From: Thereva unica
Taxonomy: Eukaryota > Arthropoda > Insecta > Diptera > Therevidae
Assembly: GCA_949987705.1 (NCBI GenBank)
Contig: OX465281.1
Location: forward strand, 161,648,393 to 161,712,392
Length of the DNA stretch: 64,000 nt
Direction: 5' to 3'
Shown piece by piece: positions 44,305 to 53,456 of the stretch. Position 1 is the first letter of the stretch. The number at the start of each line of letters is the position of its first letter. Position numbers and translations under genes: made by a program. The notes beneath the pieces are model-generated. The model searched no databases. It was given only the letters and a program-made list of their open reading frames with translations, and had not been told where the DNA came from.

Positions 44305-46396
44305 ATATGAGTGTGCTTAAGACCACACTTTAGAAGTAAAACTTTTGGGCCCAACGGCTAGTAATATGCAATAGATATAGTAGAAAGTCTGTCGGATCTA
44401 TAGTACGCTTGAGAAAATTCAGGCCAACGACAGATGCAGGAAGAATAATGCGAATCTACTGACGGACTTGATACAAATACTATTTGAAAATATTTATGAA
44501 TTCCTATTTACATTAAAACCTAAAAGTAACCGAGTAAAAATAATTTTTATTGGCTAATTTTCTTAAAAGCGCGGTGCACCTAGTACGTATAGCATATAAG
44601 TGCGCATCCAAACGAGTATGCACGCTTCCGCCACAGGCATGGATACTACCGCCAGAGGCACGAAAATCTAAACATTCGCCTCATGAAAGTAAGCTGGTGA
44701 CATATGCAAGCGTACATGCATTGCATCCAGAGGTTCATAAAATTGCATGGTTTTTCCGTCCCGGCTTTCACACATAGCCCGAAAATCTAAGTAACGAGTG
44801 CATGCAAGGTGCATGTGTTTGTTGTGCATACTTGTGTGTGCTATTTCGAATGCGGCATTATAGAAAAAGTTAAAAGTAGTCCGACCTTTGCGTGGCATGC
44901 ATTCCATTCATGGAACATTCCGTCAGGTCGCATTTGAATACACACTTCTATATTATTTATCAACGAATTGCTTGGATATGTCACCAGCTGTATGCATGCT
45001 CCGCTCCCGCTACATTCATGATCATTAATAATTGCATCCGCATCGGCATAGACTATTCCAAACCCAGGTATTGTTTTACCAAGCAGTCCGCCAACCACAT
45101 ACAATGAAGCTTTACCTACGCGAGCCGCTTTACCTACGCGAACGGGAGCCAGTCTACTTGAGTATGGTATTGGCACCCTTTATGGCCACCTAGCCAATTA
45201 CCTGATTACTTCGTCCCATACAATCTTTTAGGGAGCCAATTAATTTTAAAGGGAGCAAAAAGATATGCAATCAACCTTTTTTCAAATTCTTCTTTCTATG
45301 CGTAGTTGAAAATAATTTATTTTGGCTGATTAAACCGAATTCGAAGCATAAAGTTAAAAAAACATTTTTTACAAACCTTTATATTTTCAGTCGATGTAGG
45401 GATAGTTTCAGCCCTTTACTATTATCCCTTATCATAAAATTTGCTTTGTTATAAATCAACCACTTTTGAATATAAATATTTGCAAAAAATGTATTTTATT
45501 GGATTGTTTTTGATTTTAATTAAAATTATCGCAAAAATCCTTAAAAAAGGGAGTTTTTAAGCATATTTAAAGGTGACATGTATATTTTAAGACTGTGGGA
45601 CCCCGATTTTCGTAATCAGCGACCCAAAAAACATATCAGGAACGATTTTCACAACAGTGTAATGTTTTGACATAAACGATTCGTCGATTTATGCAAGTTA
45701 AAAAAATTGTAATTTAAAAAGGGGAAAGGTCCAGCACATCTCACCAAAGGAGAAGTGGGTGCCAATTTTAAACAACAGCTCCTCACACATTTAATTCACC
45801 ACTCCCTTTTGGTATTCTAAGCACCCAAACCACCCCCGAAAATTCTTCTCGTATATGCCGCTTCCAACATGTCAGTCAACTCCAAAGTGTCCGCGGCATA
45901 AGCCCGGCCAGTGACCAAACCACAAGAAAAATCTGAAATAATTCACCTCTACAGAATGGTGAATTTGTATTCCTATAATGAGATAAAGCAAAGGGTGTGT
46001 TTCAAGTTCCATCACAATCAGTCATCAAACATCAGTGATGGAAAAAAACCTAATCATTGATGGACAATTGTTCGGATCCCACAAAAAATGATGGAAAATG
46101 GGACATATGTGATGTTGCCAAGATGGAGTGATTGCAATCATTGATGGAACTTGAAACACACCCAAAGTCTGGGCGACACCGTAGCTAACATGCCAGAAAA
46201 TCTATGCAGTAAGGCAGAGTGTATTTTAGCTGTTGCATACACAGCCCCTAGTTTCTTCGTCTCTCGTACCCTTTCCCATCGTTATACGAAAGTTCTGACG
46301 ATTTTTCATGTGTGAGAGCGTTACACGAATGAAATTGATTCACTCTCATGTAAATTTTTTTAAGCAAACGTCCCTAAAGAAGTTTTACTTCAAAAA
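44305..46396. other. 2.1-kb insertion within E1 copy 2, composite
   Basis: Its boundaries are inferred because the E1 sequence ...GGTACTATAAAAAA resumes at TGTAGTTCACAGTACAAA. Similar short blocks near the ends (GAAGTAAAACTT) hint at a terminal repeat, but I cannot define one. It contains a 171-bp MITE (45993-46163) and a trace of the F minisatellite (45600-45660). Several frames of 70-110 codons (44550-45176) overlap each other on both strands, and none has a recognisable domain. Confidence 0.4.
45993..46163. mobile_element. MITE, 171 bp, 22-bp perfect TIRs, putative TSD AAA
   Basis: Perfect terminal inverted repeats begin GGGTGTGTTTCAAGTTCC at the left and end GGAACTTGAAACACACCC at the right. 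AAA lies on both sides (45990-45992 and 46164-46166). GGG...CCC ends and a 3-bp duplication would suit PIF/Harbinger, but with AAA flanks this stays tentative. Non-coding. Confidence 0.7.
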
Positions 46397-46578
46397 CATG
46401 TAGTTCACAGTACAAATGTACAGTAAAATTTTGAAATACCGAATGCCGAGTTCGTAATCGTAATTTATTTCTAAAAATATGACATATTCCTTACAAGTTA
46501 GTCAAATCCAGCACTGTTGATGTCAAATAGCATTCCCTATTATTTCGATGATTAACAAAAAGGGTACGCATGGTACAC

Positions 46579-48006
46579 GTCTCAAGAGGGCGGATTACCA
46601 TTTTCTTCACAACCCCCTCGACATGGGTATCAAATGAAAGGGTATGATAAGTAGAATACAATAAGCAATGTCTTTATATCCATGGCGGCCGCCTCAAGAG
46701 GGCGGACTACCATTTCTTCACCACCACCTCGACATAGGTATCAATTGAAAGGGTATCATAAGTAGAATACCATAAGCGATACATTATACTCAATATCTGG
46801 TTAGATCCATGGCTTTCATTTCAAGAGGGCGGATTACCATTATCTTCACAACCCCCTCGACATGGGTATCAAATGAAAGGGTATGATAAGTAGAATACAA
46901 TAAGCAAGTATACTCAATAAATAGTCAGATCCACCGAGGCCACCTCAAGAGGACGTATTGCCATTTTCTTCACAACACCCACGACATGGATATCAAATGA
47001 AAGGGTATGATAAGTAGAATACAGTAAGCTATGTCTTTATATCCATGGCGGCTGTCTCAAGAGGGCGGACCACCATTTCTTCACCACCACCTCGACATAG
47101 GTACCAATTGAAAGGGTATCATAAGTAGAATACCATAAGCGATATAATATACTCAATATCTGGTTAGATCCACGGCGATCATCTCATGAGGGCGGATTAC
47201 CATTTTCTTCACAACCCCCTGGACATGGGTAACAAATGAAAGGGTATGATAAGTAGAATACAATAAGCAATATAGTTATACTCAATAAATAGTTAGATCC
47301 ACCGAGGCCACCTCCAGAGGACGCATTACCATTTTCTTCACAACCTCCTTGACATGGGTATCAAATGAAAGGGTATGATAAGTAGAATACAATAAGCTTT
47401 GTCTTTATATCCATGGCGGCCGTCTCAAGAGGGCGGACTACCATTTCTTCACCACCACCTCGAACTAGGTATCAATTGAAAGGGTATCATAAGTAGAATA
47501 CCATAAGCGATATAATATACTCAATATCTGGTTAGATCCATGGCTGTCATCTCAAGAGGGCGGATTATCATTTTCTTCACAACTCCCTCGACATGGTTAT
47601 CAAATTAAAGGGTATGATAAGTAGAATACAATAAGCAATATAGTATACTCAATAAATAGTTAGATCCGAGGCCACCTCAAGAGGACGTATTACCATTTTC
47701 TTCGCAAACCCCACGACATGGGTATCAAATGAAAGGGAATGATAAGTAGAACATAATAAGCTATATAGTATACTCAATATCTGGTTAAATCCATGGCGGT
47801 CATCTCAAGAGGACGGATTACCATTTTCTTCACAACCCCCTCGACATGGGTATCAAATGAAAGGGAATGATAAGTAGAACACAATAAGCGATTTAGTATA
47901 CTCAAAATATATTTAGATCCACGGCGGTTATGTCAAGAAAGCGGATACCCATTTTCTTTACATAGCCCAGCGACATGAGTATCAAATGAAAGGGTATCAT
48001 AACTAG
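46579..48006. repeat. 128-bp satellite array, E1 copy 2 (about 12 monomers, inverted)
   Basis: Reverse-complement orientation of the 9708-13879 satellite. The markers GAAAGGGTATGATAAGTAGA, CTCAAGAGGGCGGA and CCATGGCGGC recur. Monomer types alternate as in copy 1, but the 1,578-bp order is not preserved. Divergence between monomers is higher than in copy 1. Confidence 0.92.
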
Positions 48007-48054
48007 AACCACTAGCATGAAATAATTAAACACGTGCATTTACGAACGAATTCA

Positions 48055-48230
48055 AAGGAACACTCGAACAAGGTCATTAGATCAGCATGTTGAAAGAAAA
48101 ATGGAGCTGGTTATGGATCAATAATTCCATAGTACAGAAAAAATCTTGGCCGAGAAACTCGAAAGGAGCTTATTTTTGTTTTTTTACAAAGGCAATAATA
48201 TTAATTTGAATTCCTGCATTTTGTTATTTT
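48055..48230 (+). pseudogene. USP His-box remnant in E1 copy 2
   Basis: The plus-strand reading resembles the third segment of the copy 1 pseudogene: TLEQGH, a stop, then SWLWINNSIVQKKSWPRNSK and AYFCFFTKA. Helicase and Cys-box parts are replaced by a piece of the palindromic module (about 48010-48055). It cannot be functional. Confidence 0.7.
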
Positions 48231-48354
48231 GTTATTACCTACATACTTATAAAATAAATAAAAAAAATATAATGAACAATTAAATACATAATGTTTCTTT
48301 ATACAGAAGATTATTTATTTTTTATTTTAGAATGTATTAAAACAAAAAAGAGTG

Positions 48355-48899
48355 ATATCCCACCAAAAAAACATTAAAAATGTGAATTAGAAGTTCGTGG
48401 GCGCGGAAATTATTTATTGGGACAGTTTAAAACACACTTATAACAAAAAGAAGTGATATGGATTAGTCAAGATGAATCATTAATAGCATGAAATAATTAA
48501 ACACGTGCATTTACGAACGAATTCAAAGGAATTATACAACAATTTTAGAGCATGAATCTTAGCTGTCCTTCGAAATGTAACAAATTTTATTAGAAACACT
48601 ATAGACTGAGCCACACTGAATTCAGCAAAGATTCATGCTAGGTATACAACGAACGCGCCAGCCAACTTTTTCGCGGTTGATAATACTTTATTGAGTTTTA
48701 AATAAAAATTGGCAGTTGTATAATTCCTTTGAATTCGTTCGTAAATGTACGTGTTTAATTATTTCATGCTATTAACGATTCATCTTGACTAATCCATATC
48801 ACTTCTTTTTGTTATAAGTGTGTTTTAAACTGTCCCAATAAATAATTTCCGCGCCCACGAACTTCTAATTCACATTTTTAATGTTTTTTTGGTGGGATA
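48355..48899. repeat. Inverted-repeat terminal module of E1, copy 2
   Basis: About 545 bp, matching 7861-8403. It begins TCCCACCAAAAAAACATT and ends with the inverse. The next bases (ACAACATAACAG) lead directly into the LINE fragment. Confidence 0.7.
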
Positions 48900-48931
48900 C
48901 AACATAACAGTGCTTTACTAATACTTCCAAC

Positions 48932-49233
48932 ATGAGCATGTGCAACTCATTCCACATTACATGCATTGGGCTTTCTCGGTCTTCGCTAAAGTATGTGAGT
49001 GAGTACAAAAAAGCGTTTAAATTTTATTGTTCAGAGTGCAAGTCGGTAAACCTCTCGCACATATTGCTAGCAATTAAATCAAATAGCCACAGTATAACAA
49101 ACCTGAATGATTCTGAAAATTTTGACTACATCAAATCGAAACTGGAAAAGTTATCAATTTCTAATGATAATGCCACTATTAACGATTTATATAAATTTAT
49201 TAAATTCGAGCTTAACTCGATTAATTCTACAGT
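48932..49233 (+). pseudogene. LINE ORF1 fragment with PHD-like zinc motif, split by the gypsy element
   Basis: The frame contains CNSFHITCIGLSRSSLKYVS and, after a basic stretch, KFYCSECKS. This C..H/C pattern with a C-x2-C pair is typical of PHD-type ORF1 proteins of jockey/CR1-group LINEs, where it binds zinc. An Asn/Ser-rich, helix-prone segment follows (SENFDYIKSKLEKLSIS). At 49233 the gypsy LTR begins. Removing the element and one copy of CAGT continues the frame in phase as STVKKIKLIAEGTNANKIT from 63234. The start and 5' end are not defined. Confidence 0.6.
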
Positions 49234-49985
49234 TGTTAGGTTTGTTGGATGCACTAAAATAAAAAGAAGTTAATAATAAAAAAATAAAGAATTATATGTG
49301 ATGTTACCTTGTCGTCTATGTCCCCTGTGTGTTGTTAAAAAGAAAACTGAGGCTGCTGATTCAAATTCTTTTTAGATGACGAGCAAGCCCTGGGATAGAA
49401 GAAACCTGGAAGGCCGTGAGGGCGAGAAAAGGCAACAACTTTAGTCCCCTAGCAGCACCTACAGTGGCCGTATAGTGCATATTGGCGTTAGTCCTGGAAG
49501 TCTCCGCAGTGGAGGAAGCTACTATTAAATTACTAAATGTTTATAACTTGATCAAATTGCGTAGGAATATTAAGTAAACAATGAAGTTGTAAGCGCGACA
49601 AAGGGCTTCCCCAACGACCCTAACCTCCTTATGGCTCACCACGGTTTCCTCCAGGAAATCCAGTGTCTTGGCAAATTGTTGTCGGTGAAGGGGCTGACCA
49701 GCAGGCAGGGCGAAGCTCCAACGGGTATGTTTTGTAAATTAATTGTCCACCTCAGGAACTCTAGAAATGTGGCCGGGGGCTGTCAAGCCCCACTATAATA
49801 CTCGAAACCCAGGCTAGCCCGGCCTCTAGATTTTTTCCGGGGATGGAAAAGGGAATGTCCAGGACTCAGTGCGTCTCCCGGAACCAAAAATTAAATTTTA
49901 ATAATAATATTATATTCCCGATTCGAACCGGGTTAAACCGTTGGAAGGCGCACTGGAAATCCCTAAAATAGTGGGCATTTCTCCT

Positions 49986-50014
49986 TATAAACAGGGCCCC
50001 TGAAGCGGTCAGTC
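49986..50014 (+). promoter_or_regulatory. gypsy core promoter: TATA box and initiator (5' LTR)
   Basis: TATAAAC at 49986-49992 and the arthropod initiator TCAGTC at 50009-50014. The initiator A (50011) lies 25 bp after the first TATA base, a standard spacing. Transcription from here puts the boundary of U3 and R at about 50011. The same pair recurs in the 3' LTR. Confidence 0.75.
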
Positions 50015-50398
50015 TCTTAGTTACTGGAAAGACAATAGAAGTGAAAAGTGAAAGTGTGCCAAAGTTTGCGTAAAAATTAGTGGAGGATTTTTTTTTCTTT
50101 TTCCTGTGGAAAGTACTGAAGACGGAGGGTCGCTGGAGGAGTCCTTGCCTGCGCGGAGTGTTAACTAGAGTTGAGTACCTTTTTTTTCATATATATAAAA
50201 ATATATTGTTGATATATATTAATAACTAGCTGGGACCCGGTGCGCCTACGCTGCACCCATAAGTCAATAGTAAACAATAAAAACCATCCATTGACTTAAT
50301 ATTTTTCGAGATATGAATTTTACACAGATGAAATGCCTCAAAGAATTTTACACAGATGAAATGCCTCACAGATGAAATGCCTCATGCCTGGGTCTTGC

Positions 50399-51306
50399 GT
50401 CGGCCGCCATGAATCGGTATATTGAGTCTACTACATTGCTTATTGTATTCTACTTATCATACCCTTTCATTTGATACCCATGTTGAGGGGATTGTGAAGA
50501 AAGTGGTAATCCGGCCTCTTTAGACGGCCGCCATGGATCTAAAGATATATTTTGTATACTACATTGCTTATTGTATTCTACTTATCATACCCTTTCATTT
50601 GATACCCATGTCGAGGTGGTTGTGAAGAAAGTGGTAATTCGGCCTCTTGAGACGGCCGCCATGGATCTAAAGATATATCTTGCATACTACATTGCTTATT
50701 GTATTCTACTTATCATACCCTTTCATTTGATACCCATGTCGAGGTGGTTGTGAAGAAAGTGGTACCCCGCCCTCTTGAGACGGCCGCCATGGATCTAAAG
50801 ATATATTTTGTATACTACATTGCTTATTGTATTCTCCTTAACATACGTTTTCATTTGATACCCATGTTGAGGTGGTTGTGAAGAAAGTGGTAATCCGGCC
50901 TCTTGAGACGGCCGCCATGGATCTAAAGATATATTTTGTATACTACATTGCTTATTGTATTCTACTTATCATACCCTTTCATTTGATACCCATATCGAGG
51001 TGGTTGTGAAGAAAGTGGTACCCCGCCCTCTTGAGACGGCCGCCATGGATCGAAAGATATATTTTGTAGACTACATTGCTTATTATATTCTACTTAACAT
51101 ACCCTTTCATTTGATACCCATGTCGAGGTGGTTGTGAAGAAAGTGGTACCCCGCCCTCTTGAGACGGGCGCCATGGATGTAAAGATATATTTTGTATACT
51201 ACATTGCTTATTGTATTCTACTTATCATACCCTCTCATTTGATACCCATGTCGAGGTGGTTGTGAAGAAAGTGGTACACCGCCCTCTTGAGACGGCCGCT
51301 GTGGAT
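50399..51306. repeat. 128-bp satellite, seven units, inside the Helitron
   Basis: CATTTGATACCCATG recurs at exact 128-bp steps, with CTCTTGAGACGGCCGCCATG and GGTTGTGAAGAAAGTGG. It is the same family as 9708-13879, closest to the monomer with GACGGCCGCC, in the same plus-strand orientation. Series of 60-70-codon frames at 128-bp spacing are by-products of the repeat. Confidence 0.95.
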
Positions 51307-51307
51307 C

Positions 51308-51452
51308 ATTTTAGTTTCAATAGCGTCATGGCCTACCTATTGTTTGACAGCTGCGTAAATTTGAAATTTTCATTAAATGTAATGATTCAATTTAATGACA
51401 ATTTTACATTTGTCAAACAATAGGTAGGCCATGAAGCTATTGAAACTAAAAT
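51308..51452. repeat. Long palindrome in the Helitron
   Basis: Arms of 42 bp (51308-51349 and 51411-51452) are inverted, with about one mismatch, around an AT-rich 61-bp loop that is itself partly symmetric. They share TTTTAGTTTCAATAGC and CATGGCCTACCTATTGTTTG. Transcribed, it would form a stable hairpin. Confidence 0.85.
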
Positions 51453-51741
51453 GAAGTGAAAATTCCTAAAAGTACCATTTTTTTGTTTTTTCAGGCAATT
51501 TTTTAAATTTTTCTCTCCGTAAGAACCATCCTCGTACTTCAACGAATATTCGAAAAAAAAAATTAGTCCAATAGGTCCAGCCGTTCTCGAGTTTTGCGCT
51601 TAGCAACACATTTAGCGATTCATTTTTATATTATAGATATACCACATTGAGTACCTTTTTTTTATATATATAAAGTTATATTGAAGATATTGAATATATC
51701 CGTGCATCAGGTGAAGGATACCCTGTTTTTTTTTATGTATT

Positions 51742-51747
51742 AATAAA
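51742..51747 (+). terminator. Candidate polyadenylation signal AATAAA in gypsy LTR
   Basis: AATAAA downstream of the inferred transcription start, followed by GCGATCACGG and T-rich sequence. The same signal occurs in the 3' LTR (near 63009), where it would end the genomic RNA. Confidence 0.45.
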
Positions 51748-51812
51748 GCGATCACGGCGAATCTTTGTTTTTTTTTATATTTTAATTTATATAAGTATCG
51801 AAGGTTAATATT

Positions 51813-51829
51813 GTGGGTTCAAGCCCCAC
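51813..51829 (+). other. tRNA-Lys T-arm-like hairpin in gypsy LTR
   Basis: GTGGGTTCAAGCCCCAC forms a 5-bp stem with the 7-nt loop TTCAAGC. It differs at one loop base from the T arm of the tRNA-Lys that the primer-binding site selects. A PBS-like TGGCGCCCA follows at 51866-51874. The 3' LTR has the same elements (from about 63076). Confidence 0.6.
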
Positions 51830-51973
51830 GATTGGTAAGATAGGTTCGTAGACCTGAAAACTACGTGGCGCCCATTTTTAGTATAAGCAAATTTTCCCTC
51901 AAAAGTTTTCTTTAGGACCACATCCTACGCTGAGCGCGGCCGAGCCTTGCGTGTAAAATTAGCACGTAACAAA

Positions 51974-51987
51974 TGGCGCCCAACGTG
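51974..51987 (+). promoter_or_regulatory. gypsy primer-binding site, tRNA-Lys
   Basis: TGGCGCCCAACGTG starts 2 nt after the 5' LTR. It is complementary to the 3' end of tRNA-Lys(CTT), CACGTTGGGCGCCA. Pairing stops after 14 nt. Confidence 0.85.
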
Positions 51988-53456
51988 TCTTAAAAGTGAT
52001 TTAAAATTGCAATAAAGGAGGGAAATTAAATAAATTTATACGTGTGAAGTGACAAGTGTCAGAGATCGTTGCTGAAAAGCATTTGGAAAAGGAAGAAAAT
52101 TATAAGGCGAATAAACTAAGCCGTCAGATTTCTTCCAAGAAATTTTTACCGGCATTGGAACCGGGTAAGGTAATTAGCTTTAACAGCCGCCATTTTATAA
52201 GGCGGATGCTATATTAGGGAAATTGAAAATTTTTTTTTTTTCGTAAACAACGTGTGGCGGAGGGAATTAATAAATAATATTAACTACTAGTATTATAGTG
52301 ATATTTTCTCCTTCGTTGTATGTTTTGTTGGGTGTAATAGACCCAAAATTATTTTCTACGAAAGTCCATAGAAGTTTCAGCTTACTGACATTACCATCAG
52401 TCATAATCAGTTAGTCAGGATTAGTCAAACAGCTGGACAATTAATCAGTTGAGAGCGATATAAGGGGAAAACGAGTGATAGGAGAGCGAGAGTAACGAGA
52501 AGCATCAAGTCGCATAGCATCGAAAGGTTGAGCAAAATTAGGTCGAGCGGCGCAACCTGGCAACAAGTTGTGCAACATTCACAGATCACGCCACCCAACC
52601 GCGTGGTTCTCTGGGGACTCAATTGTTTGAGGTTTGCGAATTGTTTTAATTTTTTTTATTACTTACCGAGTCTAAGTCCAAGGGGCAACGTGCAAGACTA
52701 GGCTGATTTGCGGGACGTTGCGGTAGCCTTAATTAATTGGTTTTTTTTTCTTCTGTTCCACAGACAATAATTTTTTTGGATGCACAGACTTCACAAACAC
52801 AGATTTCATCATTGAATTTATTTTATTTTGAATTTATTTTATTTTAATTTATTTTTTTTACGGCCATAACTCAAACCGACACTTAAATTTTCCGACACTT
52901 TCACGCGCCCGCGTCACCAAGCACTGAAGTAGGTACTACTCGGAGAATACCCCATGCACCACTAGGAATTATGAATGACCATCGAGTATAAGAGAAATTG
53001 TTATTTTTTGGGAAGGAGTTTAAAGGAAATATAAATTGAGTGGTTGGAAATTGAGAGCCAAGCTTCTAATTGTTTTTTCTCTCTCTCCTAGGTTATTTCA
53101 GCTATGATCCAGTGACCTACTTCTATCGTTATTATTACAATTGCTCGACACCCTTGCTTGGTTTGTATTGTTTTCTCTCCTCTTTCGTTTTGTTTTGATT
53201 TTGTTTTGGTTGAGTATCGTTCTATCCCTTGACACCTTGACTCTGGTTGAAGATTTTTTTTTTTTTGGGTTAAAGATAGTGTTTTTTTTCTTGTCGACTA
53301 TTTCTGGGGTACTAGCCTGCGGCACTTGCGCATTCGTTGTTTTGGTCGGTTTTTTTTGCGGTTGAGATACTTCCTTGTGGTAGTTTGCGACATTTTACTT
53401 TTGAGGACTGAACCTCAGTCCGATTCGGTGGTTGTTTTTCTGTTTGAGGCATTGAA
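51988..53456 (+). other. gypsy untranslated leader
   Basis: 1.47 kb between primer site and gag. It has no long frame that I would call coding. Pieces are duplicated in the decayed minus-strand copy (4140-4602 and 6085-6390), where it serves as the reference for two foldback insertion sites. Several poly-T tracts are present. Packaging signals are expected here but cannot be pinpointed by eye. Confidence 0.7.

Larger units (their letters stand above)
41741..48899 (+). mobile_element. Rolling-circle-like element E1, copy 2 (inverted relative to copy 1)
   Basis: The 5' end TCAAGGCAAGCGGTAGTTTG follows an A at 41740. E1 sequence is recognisable at 41741-41814, 42863-43019, 44057-44304, 46397-46578, the array 46579-48006, the USP remnant 48055-48230 and the terminal palindromic module 48355-48899, in the same order as copy 1 reversed. 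Three insertions break it: 41815-42862, 43020-44056 and 44305-46396. No CTRR end was found at the right. The helicase part and USP Cys box present in copy 1 are missing here. Confidence 0.6.
50226..51637 (-). mobile_element. Non-autonomous Helitron carrying a 128-bp satellite
   Basis: On the minus strand the 5' end is TCTATAATATAAAAATGAAT following a host A, and the 3' end is ...GGGTCCCAGCTAG followed by host T. A 3' hairpin (GGTGC...GCACC, 50239-50257) lies 9 nt inside CTAG. The other LTR shows the empty site (TTAATAA|TATACC near 61921), confirming A^T insertion without duplication. It carries seven satellite units and a 145-bp palindrome, no protein. It lies about 215 bp downstream of the gypsy start site, so gypsy transcripts would include it. 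Confidence 0.92.
49234..51971 (+). repeat. gypsy 5' LTR (2,738 bp including a Helitron)
   Basis: Contains the Helitron 50226-51637; about 1,326 bp remain without it. TG...CA boundaries, followed by a 2-nt spacer and the primer-binding site. The LTR holds a TATA/Inr core promoter, an AATAAA signal and a tRNA-like T arm near its 3' end. Confidence 0.95.

Noticed and set aside
50571..51423. Series of 60-70-codon plus-strand frames at 128-bp spacing, similar to each other
   Set aside because: They are the satellite monomer translated in one frame; similarity comes from the DNA repeat, not coding selection.
51813..51874. tRNA-Lys gene in the gypsy LTR
   Set aside because: Only the T arm and a PBS-like 9-mer are present; there is no D or anticodon arm.
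53098..53365. Short frames on both strands of the gypsy leader
   Set aside because: Low-complexity translation of T-rich leader; the real Gag start is at 53457.
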